The notes beneath the pieces were generated by a model. It had not been told where the DNA came from, did no database searches, and saw nothing but the letters and a program-made list of their open reading frames with translations. Below, piece by piece: positions 1 through 7,801 of a stretch of DNA of 15,291 nucleotides. The stretch is taken from the NCBI RefSeq assembly GCF_000218685.1, contig NW_006763317.1:1-15291 (forward strand), given 5' to 3'. How positions within the stretch are numbered: the stretch's first letter is position 1; the number at the start of each line of letters is the position of its first letter. Position numbers and translations under genes: made by a program. Origin of the DNA: Serpula lacrymans var. lacrymans S7.9 (taxonomy: Eukaryota; Basidiomycota; Agaricomycetes; Boletales; Serpulaceae).

Positions 1-2
1 CT

Positions 3-485
3 GAACTCTTCACCACTTTCTCTGATGCTGATCATGGTGGTGATAAGGACTCTGGTCGTTCTACTGGTGCCTATATTGTCAAGATGGGATCTGGTGCTGT
101 CTCCTGGAGCTCCAAGCTTCAGAACATTGTTGCTCTGTCCACCACTGAAGCAGAATACATTGCTGCTGTTGAGGCTGGCAAAGAGATTTGCTGGATGCGA
201 AATTTGTTGAAGGAAATGGGCTATCCTATCACCTCTCCTTCCACCCTTCATATTGACAACCAATCTGCCATCTCTGTATCCAAAAACCCTGAGCACCATG
301 GTCGGATGAAACACCTTGATCTGCGATGGCATTGGTTGAGAGATGTTGTTGACTCTGGGCAGATTGCTCCTACCTTTGTTCCCACTGCTGAAATGCCTGC
401 AGAATTGTTGACCAAGGCTCTTGCCAAGCCTAAAGTGGAAGTGTTCAGGAAGATGATGGGACTTATTAGATCAGGGGGGAGCTGA
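3..485 (+). pseudogene. Ty1/copia RNase H, C-terminal fragment (copia A)
   Basis: Open frame that enters from the left edge and ends at TGA 483-485. It reads as the RNase H domain that closes a copia Gag-Pol polyprotein, the enzyme that removes RNA from the RNA-DNA hybrid during reverse transcription. The expected acidic positions are visible: SDAD near the start, TTEAEY in the middle (about position 140) and HIDNQSA (about 250). A family-typical tail follows, with LRWHWLRD and ELLTKALAKPKVEVFRKMMGL. No stop or frameshift is seen in the visible 160 codons. Everything upstream of RNase H is outside the window, so whether this copy is complete is unknown. A polypurine tract and LTR-like sequence follow directly, so this is a true 3' end of an element. 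The protein style matches copia B at 7802-10140, but B lacks this domain, so I cannot show they are the same family. Identification as copia RNase H is firm. Confidence 0.9.
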
Positions 486-514
486 TGCTTGGGAGGTGCA
501 GCATCAGGGGGGAG
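470..514 (+). other. Duplicated polypurine tract of copia A
   Basis: The 12-mer ATCAGGGGGGAG occurs twice, at 470-481 and 503-514. The second copy abuts a TGTTAG that looks like an LTR start, so it is the likely plus-strand primer. The first copy overlaps the end of the coding frame. CTGATGC (482-488) and GCATCAG (501-507) form a 7-bp inverted repeat between the two copies. Confidence 0.6.
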
Positions 515-772
515 TGTTAGTTTTGGTGATTCTGCACCTTTGTGCTACCTCTATATTTTCATTCCTTTCTCTATCTATTCTTCTATCATTCACTATTGAT
601 TGTGTTCTCTATTATTTCGCCTTTGTGGCTGCTTTGTTTACCTTTGTTTACAAAACTTCGGACAGTACTGCAGAGTCCAATGCTTCCTATTCTCTAGTTA
701 CTCACATTGGACTCTAGGTACTGTATACCTGTCATACTCTTTAATAATAAAGTTACTCACATTGGACTCTAG
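515..772 (+). repeat. 3' LTR-like sequence of copia A, right end uncertain
   Basis: The stretch begins TGTTAG straight after a polypurine tract, as copia LTRs do. It is pyrimidine-rich and has an AATAAA at 746-751 that could serve for polyadenylation. No 5' LTR is in the window to compare with, and I see no clean CA end, so the right border is a guess. It is placed at the end of the second 22-bp direct repeat (751-772). Recognisable coding similarity of the neighbouring transposase gene resumes at about 825 on the other strand. Confidence 0.5.
672..772. repeat. 22-bp direct repeat plus inverted copy of its core
   Basis: Positions 696-717 and 751-772 are identical over 22 bases (beginning AGTTACTCACATTGG), separated by 33 bp that end in an A-rich tail. 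The core CATTGGACTCT (705-715 and 760-770) also occurs inverted as AGAGTCCAATG at 672-682, which gives an 11-bp hairpin stem with a 22-base loop. Confidence 0.8.
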
Positions 773-824
773 TTCCAGTCCCTGATTGCTCTCAGCAAGT
801 GGCTAGACACTTCCTTCAAGCTTT

Positions 825-3740
825 GTTCATAACACCATGTATCCATACACTCCTTGGAGACAAGGTCATAGATGACAAATGGGGCCACCTGAACTATGGC
901 ACAAAAATCCCGCCCTGTAAGTGAACCAGAATACTGTCCCAAAGTTTTTCCAGCAAGTGGTGAGATGCCAAGGCCATTGACATTAAGAGATAACAGTCTG
1001 GTGGCAAGGAGGTTGAGCTTGTCTAGTTTACCCTTAAGCTGAAGCTGTATTAAGTCTCGCCACAAGTATTTAACAAAGCCGAGTAACACAACATGTAGTA
1101 TTTTGACAGGCGTGTCTTGATGTGGGTCAAGTCCTGTGAAGCATAAGGTTTTGAGTAAATTGACAAAAATACCACAAATGAAATTACCTTTGATTCTCCA
1201 CACAGGACTGATGATTGTGTTGGGAAGAGATGCTATTGACTCATCTAATGCAGCTTATTTGCTTGCCACACCTCTCAAACGCTGGTATAAACCAACAACC
1301 TTATCTATAAAATACTTCTGAAAGGTGTCTTTGATACCAGATTCTGTGCGCATCTTGTCAACTTTTGTCTTTGAATCAAGCTGGGATGCTTGAACAAATT
1401 GGGCATGCAACTGAGTGATTGTTTCTTGCTTTTTTTGAGGTTTACCAACCTAGATAGAATTTGACAGATCAGCTATGGGTAGTTGCATAATAATAAAAGA
1501 GCATACTTTGACAAAATCTTGAACACTACTAAGCATGTTAGCCATGGTCTCCAGCCCTTGTCTGCGCTTGCATTTTATTGTATTTGAATGTACACTTTCA
1601 GTTTCACTAGCTGGATTGGATGTTCCTTCATTTGCACTGTTGTTGCTGGCCATTTGGCTGTCTGCATCACTTTTGGCTCCATTGCTTTCTTGGTGGACAC
1701 GCTGGCCTGCTGACTCAAGGATGTTGGTACCAGCATCAATTCCTTTGACCCAGCATGCACGACAAAAAAGTTTTCCATGCAGTCCTATGTGGCAAGCAAA
1801 TTCACTCTGCATAGGATTGTCTCCCAACAGAGCAAGTACGAAGGGTAGAAGAAGGACTGGCTCATTTGTTTGAGAGTCCCATGACCAAACACCACTTTTT
1901 TGTGCATTGCTAGAAAGTTGATACTGTTAGTCCAGGTATTTTAAAGTAAAAAAAAGTTGACATGCTTGAGCTGGCCAACAATACCATCCAGCATCTCCAG
2001 TGGAGGTGCTAAGTTGGATGTACACAAAAGTGTACATTGTATTCTTGTTGGGCCTCGGATTGTGGAAGACCTGCAGGAATAAACAGAAAACTGTTATGTT
2101 CATTCCATTTCTTGGACATATTACCGGACGTGTCATCACAGTACATCCATATTGGAAAACTGAGCACTTTGTGCCCTTTCAACAGTGCACGCCATTGATT
2201 CCCAACATTGAGATCTGTAAATGCCCACTTGGAAGTTGAGGATGTCTTGGAGTCTACAATGGCTGAAAAATAAAATAATTAATATGTTGTTGGGGAAACA
2301 ATCTCGTTTTTTAATGTATCAGAGAGAAGCCTGGGGTCAGGAAGATCATATCGCTTCACATTCTGACAAAGCTGCGGGAAATTCATGAGGAACTCATTCT
2401 GCGAAACCACATAATCATCACATTTGATGACCTTCCAACTACGCTGGTGGTCTGTGTCTACAGGTTCCATGGCCCAGCACCGGGCAAACATTATTGGATG
2501 GTCATTCTGAGTACGATAAAACCAGCGGAAGGGGATACATACACAGCCATCCGAGAGCATTGCAGGTTTGTGTATGTAATAATTGTGGCTGTTGAGCCGT
2601 GCCATAGGTGTGAGCTGCTCATCTGGAACTTCACGCAGCCAGCGCAAACCCTGTCAAGCCTCTGAGAGCCATAATGCACTGCCTTCGGGGTAGAAGTGTA
2701 AGTGGGGCCTAACCTTGGGGTTTGACATCTCCTGTTAAAAGGATAGGAATGTCGTGTCATGCTCAAAAAGATGAGGTTAGAATTACCCAAGATATAATAT
2801 GAGCAAGGTTGTTTACATGGTAATGATGCCCCAGCACTCCTTTGTAAGCAATAGTCCCAATGCCACAGCACTTCTGCAAAGCGGAATTAAGACTTTGCAT
2901 GGCCTTGACTGATGGGGCATCATCCACATCATTGACTTTGAGCAGCCAGAGAAACAGATCAAGTTGTTTCTGCGAGAAAACTGAGCGGGGTAAATGCATT
3001 AATATATCCAGGGTACATCTCTGTATAAGTGATATAATGTAGATGGTACGCTAGAAGAACATATTGGGGGAGCAGACTACTTACAACCTTGTCTTGCCAA
3101 GGGAACCACCGCCGTGAGGTTGCTGTATGGTCTGCAGTACGAGCACGTTTGCGTCCATGACTGGCTGTTTCAATACCATTGTTGACTGGAAAGCATCACA
3201 GTTATAACTAATGAAAAAAAAAGCATAAGGCTTACCAATCACAGTGACCTCCGGTAAATCATCGTTGCTGGGAGCATCCGACCATTCAAGGTCTTCGTTT
3301 GAGGAATCCAAGAGTGCATTGAAGTGGTCAAGAGCAGCCAGCGCTATTGAGGCAACTGCTTCCTGCTCAGGTGGCAGATCAAGAACAACATGTGAGGGGT
3401 TGTCGAGTAGACCCCAGTCAAAGTTGATGATGTCGGGGGAAGATGGCAAGGGATTGGCAGGTGGCTGAGACTGTAGGCTGGAATGATTGTCACCTGTTAA
3501 AGATGTAAGCAAAGTACAAATGCTATTATTGACTAATGTAAATGCTTGGGAGACTGAGGCTTCAGGAGCCAGAGGTGGTGATCCAGGAGGTTGATCTTGA
3601 TCTTGATCAAGCTCGTATTGGCAAGCATACTCGGCTTGGGCCTGGTGCAAAAGAGACTGTACATGGCGGGGTAGGTGCTATGGATAGCGCAAGCGCCCAT
3701 CGCGACACAAACAGCACCTATATCGTGGCTGGCCTTCTGA
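825..3740 (-). pseudogene. Plavaka-like (CACTA superfamily) transposase gene, decayed
   Basis: Exon blocks in order on the minus strand read as one protein of a family abundant in mushrooms. They are: an N-terminal segment with a possible degenerate C2H2 finger (RYRCCLC...HLPRH, about 3690-3735); an acidic, Pro/Gln-rich stretch; RRWFPWQDK; CTLDILMHLPRSVFSQ (about 2970-3020); RWLREVPDEQLTPMARL (about 2600-2650); VIKCDDYVVSQNEFL; WMYCDDTSGNMSKKWN (about 2110-2155); LLGDNPMQSEFACHIGLHG with FCRACWVKG (about 1740-1835); and GLDPHQDTPVKILHVVLLG (about 1080-1133). The family is thought to be a DDE-type DNA transposase. The CDD, GDN and HQDTP segments are where I would look for its acidic residues, which is inference. 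The frame is broken by TAG 3678-3680, TGA 2654-2656, TAA 1255-1257 and a frameshift near 2025-2031. Similarity fades near 830, next to copia A, so the C-terminal part is missing. No terminal inverted repeats were found. The Plavaka name is from memory; that this is a transposase-type mushroom gene family is more certain than the name. Confidence 0.72.
1134..3235 (-). other. Short spliceosomal introns of the transposase gene
   Basis: These introns restore reading between conserved blocks. 1134-1187: GTAATT...CACAG, 54 nt, joins WRIKG to LDPHQD. 1450-1506: GTATGC...TCTAG, 57 nt, joins FVK to VGKPQ. 2732-2786: GTAATT...AACAG, 55 nt. 3021-3084: GTAAGT...TACAG, 64 nt. 3186-3235: GTAAGC...TCCAG, 50 nt. 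Two others have poor donors: 1910-1961 (GTCAAC...TCTAG) and a block ending at 2263 (TTTCAG), whose donor may be lost. The size range is typical of basidiomycetes. Confidence 0.7.
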
Positions 3741-3744
3741 ATTG

Positions 3745-4600
3745 TGTACGAGCTCCCATAATGCTTACAGTGCGAGAATAATATGTCTCAGCCTTAGTAT
3801 TTTACAGTGAACTCAAGCCAGCACTTACTTTCGTCAATTAATATAGGCATCTTGGAAAAGATGGGGGAGAGATTAAGCACTGGTATTGATCTAGGAGTGC
3901 TATGGTACGAATACAAAAACAGAGTAACAACGGCAAAGCATATCACGATCTAACTGGTCATAATAAGCTTTGATAGCGGGGTTGGAGATCATTTGAAGAT
4001 TATCTTGAGCTGGGGTCTGGGTATGGTTGCAAATTGAGAAATCAGGTGCTCGGTTGGAGTCTGGATCAGAATCCATGGTTATATTTGAAAAAAAAGCTAG
4101 ACCTAATGAACACATGGTGCTGAGTCTGGGCTGCCACATGTACGGGGGCTACTCGGAGAAACTTGTGCGGAGTGGCTACAAATCTCTGGCCATGTAGGCA
4201 ATGAATGGTTTTTGTGGAGACTTGGAGCAGTATCAAAGTGCACAAAGACATCACTCATAGTCAGAATGGGTGAGCCCCATCAGAGTCAAGTATAGTGTTG
4301 ATCTATTGCTAAGCAGAAAGACAAGTGTCAGTACCAGTCATACCATGGCTGTGGTGTTGATTATTCTGATAGGCATCCATTACTTCTGCTTTGCCTGTGA
4401 TGTAGTGGCCATGTTCAGTCAGGAGACAATCTAAATAATCATTCACTCTGCAATCAACAGTCAAGAAGCCAAAGATGAAAGACCCAATAAGTCTGAGTGA
4501 AAACTCAGCCACTGCCCGAGAGGCTATAGAAACGACTGAGGTATTCCTATACTAAACCCCTACTACTTATAGTCGGAGGTGCTACTCGCTACAGTATAAT
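3745..4600. other. Spacer without a recognisable gene
   Basis: Short open stretches occur on the minus strand, for example an ATG frame of 59 codons from 4076 down to 3900 (MDSDPDSNRAPDF...) and a frame at 4309-4512. Neither shows a domain I know. The first could be a 5' exon of the transposase gene, but no splice link is evident. The part nearest copia C (about 4550-4680) may be its LTR; see the tandem repeat at 4603-4665. Otherwise I see nothing definable. Confidence 0.4.
4566..4571 (-). promoter_or_regulatory. Possible TATA box beside copia C
   Basis: On the minus strand the context reads GACTATAAGTAGTAGG, 32 bp beyond the 21-bp repeats and about 113 bp beyond the copia C stop codon. The order coding end, repeats, TATA box would suit U3 of a 3' LTR. 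No LTR ends are proven, so this is a guess from position. Confidence 0.25.
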
Positions 4601-4602
4601 GA

Positions 4603-4665
4603 CTCCTAGGAGAACAATGGTGACTCCATGGAGTGGTGGCTATGCTCCATAGAGAGCAATGGCTG
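4603..4665. repeat. Three 21-bp tandem units with palindromic cores
   Basis: Units start at 4603, 4624 and 4645 with cores CTCCTAGGAG, CTCCATGGAG and CTCCATAGAG. The first two are perfect 10-bp palindromes, and the second extends to 12 bp. Each unit ends in a related segment (AACAATGGTGA, TGGTGGCTATG, AGCAATGGCTG). A fourth, weak unit may start at 4666 and another at 4582. Confidence 0.75.
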
Positions 4666-4683
4666 CTTTAGCAGAGACCAGGT

Positions 4684-5244
4684 TTATCCAGTTTTGTCAC
4701 TCCCACTTGAGTGCAACCATAGTCCCATAGCTTTAGAGAATTTCCAGTGTTTTTCGTGAGTGAGGGGTTTAGTGAGAATGTCGGCAACCATATCTCCTGT
4801 AGGAACATATCTGATTACTGCCTCTCCCTTTGATACTAAGTCATCTCGGATAAAATGATATTTCCGTTGAATATGTTTTGTGCAAGCACGGAACTGCGGA
4901 TCTCATGTAAGAATGATAGCTGCTTGATTGTCACAGTGCAACATTGTAGGTCCATTTTGAGCATGTCCAATTTCTTCAAAAAATGACCAAAGCCATGCAA
5001 GGTGTTGTCCAGCATTGCTCAATCCAATGTACTCTGACTCCGTGGAGGATAAAGCTACCATGCTTTGTCTTTTGCTTGTCCAGGAGATTGCTCCTTGGAT
5101 GGTGATAAAAACAAAGCCTGATGTTGATCAAGACATATCTGGGTCTCCAGACCAATCTGCATCTGAATATCCATAGAAATCCATGTCCATGGAGACATCT
5201 GTGCCATCATAATGTAGTTTCATGTCCCTGGTTGCTTTCAGATA
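4684..5244 (-). pseudogene. Ty1/copia RNase H, C-terminal fragment (copia C)
   Basis: One reading frame of 187 codons carries the RNase H end of a copia polyprotein. It runs from YLKATRDMKLHYDG through GYSDADWSGDPD, STSGFVF, WTSKRQSMVALSSTESEYI, LHCDNQAAI and TKHIQRKYHFIRDDL to ADILTKPL, with a terminal TAA at 4684-4686. Acidic positions in SDAD, STESEY and HCDN are present. Two in-frame TGA codons interrupt it, at 5128-5130 (before STSG, where the family usually has Arg) and 4903-4905 (before DPQFR). There are no indels over 561 bases. Upstream, a TAA at 5245-5247 and loss of similarity mark the break, so reverse transcriptase and the rest are gone. It differs clearly from copia A in sequence (LSSTESEY against LSTTEAEY; KYHFIRDD against RWHWLRDV), so it belongs to another copia lineage. 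AAGTGGGAG just before the stop could be a short polypurine tract, but this is weak. Confidence 0.88.
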
Positions 5245-5255
5245 TTACTCTTTCC

Positions 5256-6950
5256 CAGAGTTTGTGTGTTGCGTTGAAATGCAAATACTTACTGACATAA
5301 TTTAGGGGGGTACCCATATTAGAATATAGCATGTTACAATATTTTTTGGGCTATAACTTTCAGACTTCACAATCTATATATACAGGATATGGAGAAAATG
5401 TTGTGGATAAAAATTTGATAATGTAGTGATATAATTTAATGAAAATAATAAAATATAATATGTTTATAGGTGATTTTTATTTATTACCTACCAACATCAA
5501 GGCAATAATGGTTTTCCAAATTATATAAACAAATTTAAAAGCAGTAAATAGTATGAGGAATTAAAATTTTCATCTTATTTTCATTCCTTTGCTGCTATAA
5601 CTTGGCTCTTAGACCTATTTCTGATTACTCCTCTTACTCTTGGACTAGAAGTCACTATTGGTGCTTTTCTTTTGATTTCTCTTTTCTTTTATCCCACTAC
5701 CACTTACTATCCTACTTATGGAGGCAACTGAATCCCTTGACTCCCCTAGAGGTAATTTACTTAGGGGAGGCATCTCATTAACCAGCTTTATAAGAGATTA
5801 TCCTCTTGAGAGATTAATACAATGATAAGGCTTAGTATAGTACCTTACTATTGGGTTGCTATATGAGTTAGTCAGACATCCCACAACTACCCTTCTCTCT
5901 CACAGGATGATCAATACAATAGTGGCATCACTTTTATTCTCTTTTCCTATTGGTTGATTTTAGGATTAGTCCACTTCTCTATCATTCTCCATTTTTGGTC
6001 CAATCCCCTTATTTCCCTATATAAGGATTTAGATATCTCTTATATATGCTTTAGTTCCTACTTGAGATTTGCACCTACCTTGATACTCTTCGCCTATCAA
6101 TACTTATCTCATTGACCATCAAATCCTTGTCCAGCATTATTGGTGTTGTGTTATATAGCTTCTTGTTTATTGCCTCACAGATGGTCCCCTAGGAAGCAAA
6201 TAAAACAAATAGTAACAGCAGACAACAAGAGAAAATGTATAGTGGGACACTGTTTCTATGGCAGAAATATCTAAGTTCAAGATTCATGAATTGCTATCCA
6301 CTTAAATATGATTATTTTGCTACACAAACTCTACCACCTTATAATTGTCTTTGGTTTCTTATCCATCTCTAAAAATAACTATTTTTACATACAAAAAGCC
6401 AAGGCTAATTTCCAATTAAGGCAAAATTCTTCTCAGTCAAGAAGGGGGTTAATTAGAAGGACACTGAATATGACTATATCTATCAAAGCACCTTATAATA
6501 ATCTTTGTAATACTCTTGTGTGATTTTGTAGAACTGAATATTGTTACCTGTAACTGTGCTTTGCCAGTCCTGAAATCTGGTCAATCCATCAGTGGATACA
6601 GTTATGATCTTGATAATTTAGATAAATTATGAGTTAATAATGGTTAGCATTAGGTGTTTGAATCCTTGATTTGGTGCTGGCAGGAAATTATTTATGTCTT
6701 AGTGAATACCACTATATAATTAATTCCATCAAGTAAAGTTTAGTGCATAAATAGATAAATATTGTCAAGAGAAATTGTAGTGTTATCAAGGGGTAATTCT
6801 GATACAGAAACAAAATTCCATACAGGATGATGAAAGTGTTAGGTGCAGCATTATGTGAACCTAAGGAATATAGATATGCCACCAAGATCAAGGGAAGCCA
6901 ATCTCCCCAATCTTTGATTTATTCTAATATATATTATTGAATGAAGCATC
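5256..6950. other. AT-rich DNA without recognisable coding content
   Basis: About 1.7 kb of low-GC sequence with frequent stops in all frames. The longest stretch of interest (6308-6523, +) encodes no motif I recognise. A hairpin of 8 bp (CTCCCCTA 5741-5748, TAGGGGAG 5762-5769) is present. It could hold the rotted 5' end of copia B, which is missing upstream of 7802, but I find no gag or LTR signature to support that. Confidence 0.5.
6000..6026 (+). promoter_or_regulatory. CCAAT plus TATA promoter-like pair
   Basis: CCAAT at 6000-6004 is followed by TATATAAGG at 6018-6026, then a pyrimidine-rich stretch. The arrangement resembles a fungal core promoter or an LTR promoter, but the boxes are unusually close (13 bp) and no gene follows. 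In AT-rich DNA a TATA match is cheap. Confidence 0.22.
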
Positions 6951-6960
6951 ACTATTCCTT

Positions 6961-7120
6961 AGGTCTTGTCCCATTAGGTCTCTTCCCCTAGGTCTTTCCC
7001 ACTAGACCTTGTTCCACTAGGTCTTGGTCTTATCCCACTAGGTCTTGTCCCACTAGGTCTCTTCCCACTAGGTTATATCTCACAAGGTCTTTTCCCACTA
7101 GATTTTGTCCTGCCAGGTTT
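6961..7120. repeat. 15-bp minisatellite, left part
   Basis: About ten units of consensus AGGTCTTGTCCCACT in head-to-tail order. Unit lengths read 15, 14, 14, 15, 21, 15, 15, 15, 15 and 15. The 21-bp variant at 7019-7039 carries an extra 6 bp and recurs in the right part. The array is broken at 7120 by the fold-back element. Confidence 0.9.
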
Positions 7121-7398
7121 CACAGCAAGCATAACCAACTTTTGTCACACCCAAAATCAATGAAAAAGTCTGAAAGTAGTTAAAATATTTAATTGCATTT
7201 TGGACCTATAAAACTTTATCAGAATAATGTATTTTTGTTAACATATTTCTACATATCCACACAAAAATATAGTATTAATGGAAATATATTAACCAAAAGA
7301 CATCATTTTGTAGGTCCAAAATGCAATCAAATATTTTAACTACTTTCAGACTTTTTCATCAATTATGAGTGTGACAAAAGTTGGTTATGCTTGCTGTG
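7121..7398. mobile_element. 278-bp MITE-like fold-back element with 93-bp inverted ends
   Basis: Left arm 7121-7213 and right arm 7306-7398 are inverted copies with six mismatches over 93 bp. The outermost 30 bases (beginning CACAGCAAGC) are identical. The inner 92 bp also tend to pair, for example GTTAACATATTTC near 7238-7250 with GAAATATATTAAC at 7281-7293, so nearly the whole element is one palindrome. It has no coding capacity. Both flanks show TTT (7118-7120 and 7399-7401), fitting a 3-bp target duplication, though the T-run makes this unsure. A CAC start with a 3-bp duplication is like CACTA elements. It sits inside the minisatellite, so it came later than the array. Confidence 0.88.
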
Positions 7399-7402
7399 TT
7401 TT

Positions 7403-7560
7403 AGTCTTATCCCACTAGGTCATGTCCCACTAGTCCACATTGCACAAGGTCTTGTCCTGCTAGGTCTTGTCCCAGGTCTTTTTCCACAAGGTCTTGGTCT
7501 TATCCCACTAGGTTATGTCCCACTAGGCCTTGCCTCACTGGGCCATGTTTTTATCCCACT
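7403..7560. repeat. 15-bp minisatellite, right part
   Basis: The array resumes after the fold-back element with the same unit and the same orientation, including a second exact copy of the 21-bp variant at 7489-7509. Units degrade toward 7560-7583. Unit lengths here (15, 12, 21) are all multiples of three, so one frame stays open with a PLGLV-like pentapeptide. I regard that as a by-product of the period. Confidence 0.88.
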
Positions 7561-7583
7561 GTATCTTATCTTGTGTCCCTCAG

Positions 7584-7801
7584 ACATACTATATGGATTA
7601 CTATTTACAGTATTATATCCACCTTGATGCATACAGTGGAGACTTATATATACTTACCACAACCTTAACATAATAGCCCAATTCATTGAAAATTCCCTGG
7701 AAGCTAGTAATTCCAGTATGGCCAGAGACTATCATGAGTACTATAAGACCCACCCACATTCTGGACACTACACTTGGTTAAGCCTGAGAAGAATTTCTTA
7801 A
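7584..7801. other. Spacer before copia B
   Basis: I find no clear feature. The last 60 bp may be rotted copia protease: one frame reads EEFLKLA just before NHTVVYSAGIG, where related elements have a similar join. The DTGA or DSGA active-site block that should lie about 25 codons upstream of NHTVVYSAG is not there. Confidence 0.3.

Noticed and set aside
496..785. Small membrane-like proteins in the plus frames after copia A
   Set aside because: Hydrophobic translations of pyrimidine-rich LTR sequence, overlapping each other and with no independent support.
2279..2647. Separate gene from the block RWLREVPDEQL...VIKCDDYVV
   Set aside because: It lies in the right order between other conserved blocks and joins them through introns, so it is an exon of the same transposase gene.
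3900..4076. 59-codon ATG frame (MDSDPDSNRAPDF...) as a gene
   Set aside because: Too short, no known motif, no splice link to the neighbouring transposase exons. It is kept only as a note in the spacer.
6961..7560. CRISPR-like regular repeat array
   Set aside because: Units are contiguous 15-mers without spacers, diverged from each other, in a eukaryotic transposon context. This is a minisatellite.
7391..7627. 78-residue frame with PLGLV repeats as a protein
   Set aside because: It consists of the minisatellite plus the tip of the fold-back element, has no promoter or intact partner in the left array, and starts inside the mobile element.
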